A stretch of 64,000 nucleotides of DNA, from positions 1,529,160 through 1,593,159 of the forward strand of contig QRFJ01000755.1 of assembly GCA_006176705.1 (NCBI GenBank), written 5' to 3'. This DNA comes from Cocos nucifera (lineage: Eukaryota; Streptophyta; Magnoliopsida; Arecales; Arecaceae). Shown in pieces: positions 56,662 through 64,000 of the stretch (the first letter of the stretch is position 1; each line of letters begins with the position of its first letter). Position numbers and translations under genes: made by a program. The notes beneath the pieces were generated by a model. The model ran no database searches and was not told the DNA's origin. It was given only the letters and a program-made list of their open reading frames with translations.

Positions 56662-57589
56662 TATGAGGATTTATGGTGCTCCCAAGCCTTGAGAGGCCAT
56701 GGGAGGAGTCAGGGTGTTGGCTTCGAAGATTTCAGGGGCTTGGTTGGTGCTTCGTAGACCTGGGATACAAGGTGAAGCAAGAAAACAAAGTCAGAGAATC
56801 AAGACTACAAAACAAAAATTTTCTATAGGTTAGCCGACTCAGTCCAAAACTGGGTCGGCTAAGTCTTAGAGCATAGAAAAAATATAGAGCTGCGCATTTG
56901 GAACTGTTGGCACGGCATAGGACTAGGCTGGCTCAGTTTCAGACTAAGCCGACCCAGTGAAACTTAGCCGGCTCAATGCTGAGACTGAGCTAGCTCAGTG
57001 CCCGGGCAGAGTTATGCGAGGGTCTATTTTGGGCTAGGATTTAGGTTGATCCTAAGGGTCTTAAGGCCTAATTTGAGAGGTCTTAAGGTGGCTAATTCAT
57101 GTATGGGTCAGGTCTAGATCCAGAGGATGAGAGCATGGGAGACATGGGTATACATAGGCTCGATGAGTACTTTCATGTATTGAGTTAGCCAGGAAGTTTT
57201 TTGGTCGGACCTAATAGCTATGTATAAATACATAGGTTGTATTAGGGTTTTAATATTATGGAACATAGACCTTTTCTCCCTCAACTCTCTTCTTCTCTTC
57301 TCTCTAGAGTTGCCACCCTAGGTTCTTGAAGAAGATGCCCTAGAAAAGGGGGCGTCTCTCTCAAGTCTAAGGAGGGAGGTGCCCCATCACAGATCTAGGT
57401 GGAGGATCGATGGTTTGCTGCCCATAGAGAACGTCACTGGTTCCTTTAGGTCCGTGCTAGAGATCAAGAGCTTCCGCAACATGATATCGGTGCTTGTGAT
57501 GTCAAAGATGATTGGTGTTCGAGCGATATCATGGATCTACAATATGGTATCAGAGCTAGGTGATGCCTGAAACATTATGGACTACAACA
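56662..57589 (+). repeat. 3' LTR of non-autonomous element
   Basis: 928 bp, the same length as the 5' copy; the start TG has become TA. Differences between copies are mostly C/T and G/A changes, as expected from decay of methylated cytosines. Confidence 0.92.
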
Positions 57590-58130
57590 GTATTCACCTC
57601 TTCGATCTGATCGAAGAATCTTAATAAATTTTTTTATTTATTTTCTACTTCAAATCTAAATTTCTTAAACTTTTCAAAGGCTTTAAACTTATGTTGCATG
57701 AAATACACATACCTATACCAAGATAAATCATCGATAAAAATGATAAAATAGATATAATTATCTCTAGCCAGCACATCAAATGGGCCGCACACATCTATGT
57801 GTATCAAGGCAAGTAGGTTTGTGGCCCTTTTCCCATGTCCTATAAAATAAAGCTTGGTCATTTTGCCATGAAGGCATGATTCATAAATCGGATATGACTC
57901 GAAAGTCAACAAACTTAATAGTCTGAATTTCTTAAATTTATTAATCCTATCTTTTGTTATATGACCTAGCCTAAGGTGCCAAAGATACCTATCATTTAGA
58001 CTATCCCTAGGTCGCTATAATTCTATGAAATTCACGTTTTGCTCGATATTGAAAATAAAACATCAATATGTAATTGATAGAGACCATTTATAAGAAAATT
58101 ACTTATAATTTTATTTCTTTCAAAAAGAAT
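57590..58130 (-). pseudogene. copia X GAG-pre-integrase and integrase, N-terminal half
   Basis: 57634-57912 is open: 'ESCLHGKMTKLYF' (zinc region C...GK), 'ATNLLALIHIDVCGPFDVLA' (first catalytic Asp block) and 'YIIFIIFIDDLSWYRYVYFM'-type core with 'FEKFKKFRFEVE'. To the left it runs in another frame through 'FFDQIEE' to the insertion point. To the right (57913-58130) the pre-integrase is in broken frames. Cut at 58135 by the Y LTR. Confidence 0.85.
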
Positions 58131-58135
58131 ATTAC

Positions 58136-60404
58136 TGTTAGATATATGTGCCCTAGAAGCCAGAATTGGCTGACACTTGTAATACACTTCTAGGGGCAAA
58201 ATTGTAATTTTGACTATAATTAATGAAATGGGTTATTTTCTATCACACATGTGTATTTAGTGTCTGTGATACATCCTTTGAGTTAATGGTAATGATAATT
58301 CATATTTTCAAGAGTTGAAAATTTAAGACATGAATAATCATTATTAACTCATAAACAGCTCCCGACCATAGGATCATCACGAGGATGGTGATTGATCCGG
58401 AAGGTTGGTGTACGATCGCTTCTCTTTAGTAGATGAGTCTTGAGTCTACGGTGTGGAGACACCGGAGCGAGAGTACAGGTACTCGTTAGAGAACGAGGGC
58501 ACTGAGCGTGACCACCTCGAGTAGTCATTAGGAAGTCTACCTTCTCGTCAATGACTGACTCGATGCTGCAGTAGTGTGTCTGGTTCTTTGACCTGAGGAT
58601 GCATCGGCAGTTCACCTTGAGGGTGTTATAGTTTGACTACACCATTACTCGGTCTCCTAGCCATATGGAACCCTGAGGTGTATGTTGGCTATGACATGTT
58701 CATTGTAGGAACTGGATTGCATCAAGATGGGATCTATCTACCTCGGTGGTAGAGGAGCAGCCCTATGATGATCATGAGAATCAAGTCCTGAAGCCCATGG
58801 CCATGGCAGAGTGAAATAATAGAAAGAGTTTCTATTTAGATTTTCACATTGGACTCGAATCGAATGATTACATCATATGACAGAGACTAGGGTTTGACGA
58901 GTTCACCTTAACCCTAATCTGATCGGGGCTCAAGATAGAAGAACTTAATCACACAGGTAGCTGCACCAAGAGGTTCGCATTCAGCTCTGATGGGTTGCCA
59001 CCATATACTGCTAGGTGTCACTGGTGGATTTTGGGAGCAATTAGAATGATTTAGATGATCGATCATTCTAGCTGTTCGAATCAGAAGAGTTCTGATCCAT
59101 CGAAAGGAGTTTCGATGATGTCTATGATAGAGATCATGACATATCCCATTACCATACAGAACTGAACCTAACTGGGTCACACAAACAAGGGTTTGAATCT
59201 GGTGATCATCAATTGAACTGATCTAGTTCAATTGATCTGAATGAGATTCAATTAGGTTCAAGAAATCGTGCTAGCACTCGATTGAACCTAACGTTCTTCT
59301 TTTACTATCATAAATAAGTTGTCCTGACTGAGCCAAAGGAGTTTGTGCTCAATCAGAGGCCTTCATATGGTCTGACTGGAGGTTGTCCAAGTCAGAATAG
59401 GTTGTCTTATTTGTAAGACATTACCTGCCATTTTTGGTCACCTGCCATTTCTTGTTCTTTGACTTTGGTCAAAAGTCTACCTTTGACTGGTCAAACGTTG
59501 ACCATTCACCCTTTGACTTTTGACCACATGTCATGCACCTATTGGAGAGCTGGTGGGGGCCTGTCCCCCTGCCAGAACCTGGCAAGGAGAAGGGCGCACG
59601 CCAAGGGTGGCGTGAGCCCAAGTAGGAGGCGCCTAGGAGTCCTTGTTGGACAAGGACTCCACCTCCCTTTTGGATTCCAATCAGAGTTCTACTAAGAATC
59701 CAGTTTGACTGGTCTTAGGCACCCTCTAAGGAGGAATCCAGGGGTCTCTATTTCAACCAATCAGATTTAGATCTGATTTCACAAAGGGTTGTGATTGGTT
59801 GAGAGGAAGAGGAGTTGGATCACAAGAGGTCTATAAATAAGACCCTGCGCCCAACCCTAATTCCAAAGAGATTTCCCACGCCCCAAGGCTGCCTCTCCCC
59901 TCCTTCTCCATGCCATAGTCTCTTCTCCCCTTGCTCTCCACGTCCAAAAGTGTTTTGGATTTAGGTTGGTGCGATTCAGATCAAAGAAAGGCGATCAAAA
60001 GCAAGAAGGCTGCGCTGCTGCAAAAGGACGACTGCAGATCTTCAAAAGAGTTTTGAAGATCCTCCAGATCAGATCCAGATCTGATTTTTGGAGGTGTGAT
60101 AGAGAAGAAGAGGATCTCCAGATCCAACCCGAGTGGATACCGGTAGAGGCCAGGCGCTTGCGTGGCTAAGATCCAGAACCTTCCGCTGCAATCAGGATCA
60201 TCTACAGGGTAATAGGATTACCCAAATCAGGTAAATTAAATTTGATTTAATTTATCTTATTTTATTTTATTTATTAAAATAATAAGAATTAGATCTAAAA
60301 CTTATCAAGATCTGATTGAGATCAAGAGAAAATTTTTGAAATATATCTCTTGATCTAATCAGATCTGGACGAACCTGGACCGGGAAATCAGGATTTTCCC
60401 TTCA
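58136..60404 (+). repeat. 5' LTR of copia Y
   Basis: 2269 bp, starts TGTTAGATATATGTGCCCTAG and ends TTTTCCCTTCA. TATA box at 59832. The GC-rich part at 59540-59680 contains near-inverted 'ggagtccttgttggac/aaggactcc' words. Short open frames inside are not genes. Confidence 0.9.
59832..59839 (+). promoter_or_regulatory. TATA box in LTR of copia Y
   Basis: TATAAATA in 'aggtctataaataagaccc', itself a short inverted repeat (ggtct/agacc). Transcription would start about 30 bases downstream. Confidence 0.75.
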
Positions 60405-60406
60405 AC

Positions 60407-60418
60407 TGGTATCAGAGC
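60407..60418 (+). other. Primer binding site, copia Y
   Basis: TGGTATCAGAGC, a perfect copy of the plant initiator methionine tRNA complement, two bases after the LTR. Confidence 0.92.
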
Positions 60419-62277
60419 CATGGTTCTAGATTGTTTAGATCTGATTTTAATTTTATTTTAATTAGAAAATAAAGTGATTTTAGATGTCACATGAGATGTG
60501 ATCAGATCTGAAATTAGAAAAATTAAAATTAAATGATTTGGATCTAAGAACATGAAGATATGCATGACTAGTTCTAGAATAGAATAGTTCTATAGAATAG
60601 TTTTGCATGTCTTTGATTTAATATGATTAAATCATATTTTAGATCTTCTTATTTACTGTTTTCTGATATTATAAGTGTTATAATAACATCTGATAAACAG
60701 CAAATAAAAATTATTTAATTTTAAATATCATATGAGATATGATAGATGCATGACTAGACTAATTGTAGAATAGTTCTACATAATTGTCTAGATTAGAATT
60801 TATTTTGATTAGATCAATTTAAATCTAATTTTTTAGATTATTATGTGATAATTTAGATCTGAAAATATGCATGATTTGATACATGAGATGTATGCAAAAT
60901 ATGCCTTGATTAGATCTAAATTTGTATATGAGATATATGATATAGATCTATAACTATTTTGTAGATTTACATGTTCCTGATTAAGGCGTTCCTCTTGGCC
61001 GTCCGGTCATAAGAACGAAGAAGGGTTTAAAGGCCCTCTCTTTCCATTTGATGGGGTGTTCTTATGACGTGTAGGGGTGCTGCGTGTTCGTCCTTAATCA
61101 GAAACCCAAAACTTACTTTCTGCAAAACCCTAGATCCTGAAACCCTAGGATTTATTGTGCATATTTTGTTTATGAACCCAACTTAATTAAGAATTAAGTT
61201 TATGGAATATTCAATTAGGTCTAAAATTGAGAATTTCAGATCTAAGACATATTCATAATACTGGGTTCGGGCTTGGGTAGCTCAATTAGGTCTAAGCGGT
61301 TGATCAAACCGAATCAAGAGTTGGTTAGATGGGATCAACAATGCTTAAATTGACCAGCCTAATAGGATTAAGTCTGGGTCAAGATCGAGTCACGATCAAG
61401 CAAGACCTAATTAGGCTCAGAGGTTAGAGTCTGGATTGTAGGCTAACCCAATTGGTTCTGACTCAACAATTTGGTGTCTAAGGTAAGTTTGGCACAGACG
61501 ACCGACTGGTTTTTAATTGGAAGCTACTCGACCTGAATGCGTTCTTGTGCGAGTTAACGGCATATTCCTTCCACCGGTCTCACTTACCTGGCCATATCTG
61601 TTGACACAGTTCTGATCTGAGGTGGTCAATAATCCGAGCTGACCCATGCCACTAGGTTAGTCATAATTGTTATGACTAAGCCAAGTCTAGTTTAATGAGA
61701 CCTGAATCAATTCTCCCTAAGAAAAGATTAAGTCCGAGGTCTTCCACCATTGTAGACGTGCGGGCCCTTCCCTGGGGTTGATTGTTCTCGGCTGGATACA
61801 GTGGCTCAGTTGCACCGGGAAGATGCAACCATGTCTATTAGGCATTGGATGCTATGGGCTGGAGGATGAGTTGGGCTCAATATTCTGGATACGGTGAGAG
61901 ACCCAATTAGGAACCCAGTCTATGCAAATGGTGGGTCTGACTTAACTAAGGAGTGGATCAATATTCCGGATACGGTGAGATTCATGAATTAGAGACCAAG
62001 TTTGGGTGCACCATGATTAGAGAATCATTGAACAAGAGTTGTTCACTCATTGGCTAACCCATCACCAATAACTGTTAGGTGAGGTGATGAGTCAGTTGGT
62101 GAGACCGCACCACCCACTAGAAATCATCAATCGCGGAGATTTTCGCATCTCTACAGAGGGAGTGTAGGGATCCGAGAAAATAGTGGGAGCTAATTTGTTT
62201 AAAAATAAAATCCCTAAATAAATTGGTCAAGTCAAAATTATAGTATCTAACTAGAATCTTTGACTCTCTACAGGAAA
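60419..62277 (+). other. Leader of copia Y (untranslated, structured)
   Basis: 1.86 kb without a long open frame. Stem-forming pairs lie at 60976-61103. A 'caatattcYggatacggtga' word occurs twice (61878 and 61959). An 'atcacc...ggtgat' hairpin lies at 62061-62088. The end 'ctctctacag' at 62264-62273, four bases before the gag ATG, looks like a 3' splice site, so the leader may contain an intron; this is inference. Confidence 0.6.
60976..61103 (+). promoter_or_regulatory. Candidate RNA stem structure in copia Y leader
   Basis: Outer arm CTGATTAAGG (60977-60986) pairs with CCTTAATCAG (61092-61101). Inner arm GTCATAAGAAC (about 61006-61016) pairs with GTTCTTATGAC (61058-61068). The apical region holds 'agggtttaaaggccct', a third small stem. 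Three nested perfect pairings in 128 bases are unlikely by chance in such sequence. A packaging, dimerisation or translation role is inferred. Confidence 0.6.
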
Positions 62278-62343
62278 ATGTCTGCGTCCAACCCATTGGC
62301 ACGTATCCTAGACACACATAGACTGACTGGACCCAATTATAAC
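62278..62343 (+). pseudogene. copia Y gag, first 22 codons
   Basis: ATG at 62278 begins 'MSASNPLARILDTHRLTGPN', the conserved N terminus of this copia gag group ('...I L....LTGPNY'). The frame leaves recognisable sequence after codon 22, exactly where the minus-strand similarity starts, so the gene is truncated by the junction. Confidence 0.75.
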
Positions 62344-64000
62344 TTCCATTCTGATTCTTGAACTTTTCTAAAGGGCTTTCAGACTTGTTGTTCTCATAAG
62401 ATTACAAACTACCCATACCTAGACACGATAATCAGTAAAAGGTAATTGAAGTAGACAAATATGCCTCTAGCCTGGCACAACGAATGGGACCGCACACAGT
62501 CAGTTTCATGTACTAGGTGCAAGAGAGATCTGTGGCCCCTCTCCCATGGTCCATACAAAAAGGGAGTTTATCATTTTGCCTTTGAAGACAAGATCACAAG
62601 TTGGATATGACAGCAAAATGTCAATGGACTCAATAGCCCATTTTTCTCAATTTGTTAATTCCTATTCTTGTGTGCTATATATGACCTAATCTGAGGTGCC
62701 ATTGAGATATATCTGTCGTTTGGATATACCCTAGGTCGTTTGGCATTCACGTTTTGCTTCGAATAGTTAAACAGGGTACATCAATAATGCAACTGATAAA
62801 AGACGCTTAACAAGGAAAACCATTTTGCAATTTTATTTCTTTCATTAAAGAATGTTAAAGGTCTTAAAGTAAGGTGATCACATAAATCCTTCTTGTCTAA
62901 GCTATGATAACAAGATAATTAAAAATTCTGCTATGCTGCAGGCACACATACATAACAGTTTTTAAAGGCAAGTCTAAACAGATGTGGTAATCGCAAGAGG
63001 GTATGTTCCACGGATACTTGCAGCAACTCTTGCTCCATTACCGACGCGTCGCATCATTGTTCATCCTCTCAGCCTCCTGCTTATCCTCAAGGACCCTGCA
63101 TAGAAGTGCACAGATGGAGCACCTTAAGAACAGAGTCAAGCACCCAACTGGATGCAGAAGTAACCATAAGGTAGACTCAATAATCGAGCATACCTCCAGA
63201 AGGATCCTTCCTCTTGTTCTTCTAGGAGTGGGCCAGTAGTTAGGGGTAGTTTCCGCTTCCAAAGTGCCCGTCGCTGTTGCAATGTAACCTTCCTTTGCAT
63301 CGAACTTCTTTCTCTGGTTTCTGCCTTTTCTTCTTTGATCCTTCTACCTTTTTGCTTTTTCACAGACTTCTCTTTTCTTTATAAGACTTTCTTTTGGAAG
63401 ACAGTCCGTTGCCGATAGGCAAGAACTGAGCCTTTTTAGAACCTTTCATTAGAGAGTCTCAGCTGTAACCAGCATTATTTCATCCAACTGGGCCAAGGAA
63501 TTTTGAATGTTTATGCATGTGGGTAATTCTCATGATGAATTGCCCATCATGCGATTCGTTCAGGGATTGCAGCATTAATAGTGTTCTTGCAAATCCAAGT
63601 CACAACTTCACACAGCTTCTCAAGCTCTTCCATGTCCTTGATCTTGTCAGACAGTGATCTTGGATTGACTGCCCTAGTCACGAATTCTTAGCCTTAAAAA
63701 GTCATTTTGTGACTTGAGTATTCTGGCTTGCAGTGACTCTGTTTCACGCAAACATCCTGTAGGTTGAGCCAACAATTGGCGCAGCAGTCCCGATATCTTA
63801 TGTTGGCCGCTGGAGCTATTCAGACATCGAAGCTCAAACATGTAGTATCTGGCCTTATTGTCTTCGTCAATCCATTTTTCCAGAGTGCTCTCTGTTCAGT
63901 GGATGGACGAATTGGTTAAAGTGTGGAGGGTCCTGGTCCAAAACATGTGTTAACTTCTCTGAACCAAAAACAATTTTGTAGTCCTTGACCAAATCTTTAT
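62344..64000 (-). pseudogene. Ty1-copia fragment Z: gag, protease, pre-integrase, integrase (minus)
   Basis: Minus strand from the right edge: gag 'YKIVFGSEKLTHVLDQDPPH' (about 63985-63930) and 'WIDEDNKARYYMF' (about 63880-63840), zinc knuckle remnant 'LHCNSDGHFGSGNYP' (about 63290-63240), protease region 'SSWVLDSV' (about 63160), pre-integrase, and integrase 'SRYG' ... 'LEKFKNQN' at 62430-62345. 62500-62870 matches 57790-58130 of copia X at about 75 percent by eye. Many one- and two-base insertions break the frame, so no reading is open for long. Continues beyond the window. Confidence 0.75.

Larger units (their letters stand above)
54092..57589 (+). mobile_element. Non-autonomous LTR retrotransposon (complete, no gag-pol)
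   Basis: Two LTRs of exactly 928 bp (54092-55019 and 56662-57589), a primer binding site, a polypurine tract and a 1642-bp interior without recognisable protein domains. It lies in plus orientation inside the integrase gene of copia X. The flanks atatt/gtatt (54087-54091 and 57590-57594) are a target duplication with one change, and removing the element rejoins the integrase frame ('GGEY|LSQEF'-type context). LTRs are about 90 percent identical by eye. Elements with such structure (large retrotransposon derivatives) depend on a partner for proteins. Confidence 0.92.
49615..58135 (-). mobile_element. Ty1-copia element X (minus), interrupted
   Basis: Minus strand: 3' LTR (49615-51838), polypurine tract (51839-51850), RNase H and reverse transcriptase (51900-53300), integrase (53500-54091), then after the nested non-autonomous element, the rest of integrase and pre-integrase (57590-58130). 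Its 5' part is cut at 58135 by the LTR of copia Y. Its 3' LTR belongs to the same family as the Y LTR (both begin TGTTAGAT and share 'gtgccctagaag'). Confidence 0.88.
58136..62343 (+). mobile_element. Ty1-copia element Y (plus), 5' part
   Basis: Complete 5' LTR (58136-60404), PBS, 1.86 kb leader, and the first 22 codons of gag. It is broken off at 62343, where minus-strand copia DNA begins. The LTR family is that of copia X. The five bases before the LTR are 'attac'; the other flank is not in the window. Confidence 0.85.

Noticed and set aside
58349..60169. Short frames in the LTR of copia Y
   Set aside because: LTR sequence; no match with the corresponding positions of the LTR of copia X.
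1..64000. tRNA, rRNA, snoRNA or microRNA genes
   Set aside because: No cloverleaf with A/B boxes and no rRNA segment was recognised. The foldback at 11443-12408 is much longer than a microRNA precursor.

Overview
This window is plant nuclear repeat DNA, with no recognisable host gene, tRNA or rRNA. Every coding signal I can name belongs to a transposable element, and almost all are broken by stops and frameshifts. The element families (Ty1/copia SIRE-like and Tork-like, Ty3/gypsy Tat-like with two RNase H domains, a CACTA with a Ptta/En/Spm-type transposase, and a hAT) are those of a flowering plant. The AT-rich background and LTR style remind me of palm-like monocots, but that is an impression, not a result.

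Layout. 1-4.8 kb: AT-rich DNA with two LTR-like promoter fragments, a minisatellite and a polypyrimidine tract. 4.8-17.35 kb: a minus-strand SIRE-like copia element (5' LTR at its right end, 15101-17350). It is interrupted by a 5.4 kb CACTA element (7284-12720, TSD ATT) and by a 1.0 kb MITE-like insertion inside the LTR (15182-16197). The CACTA carries a decayed transposase gene, a G-rich minisatellite and a 1 kb foldback hairpin. 18.2-19.4 kb: a non-autonomous hAT with a perfect 8-bp TSD. 22.9-40.2 kb: a 17.3 kb Tat-type gypsy element with both LTRs, gag-PR-RT-RH-aRH-IN on the plus strand, a 52-bp tandem array after pol, and an intron-containing gene on the opposite strand. That antisense gene is split by a nearly full-length Tork-like copia element (32705-38259).

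43-64 kb is a stack of insertions. A gypsy gag remnant (plus) abuts a SIRE-like element (minus, 3' LTR 45536-46960). This is entered by a copia element X (minus, 3' LTR 49615-51838), whose integrase gene is split by a complete non-autonomous LTR element (54092-57589, LTRs of 928 bp each). Next comes copia Y (plus, 5' LTR 58136-60404, PBS, long leader and the first 22 codons of gag). Y ends abruptly at 62343 against a minus-strand copia fragment Z (62344-64000).

The most interesting items are the spliced antisense gene of the gypsy element, the intact non-autonomous LTR element whose promoter region resembles that of the Tork-like copia, the foldback hairpin inside the CACTA, a paired stem structure in the leader of copia Y, and the head-to-head junction at 62343/62344. 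All identities are by-eye estimates; no alignment or database search was run.
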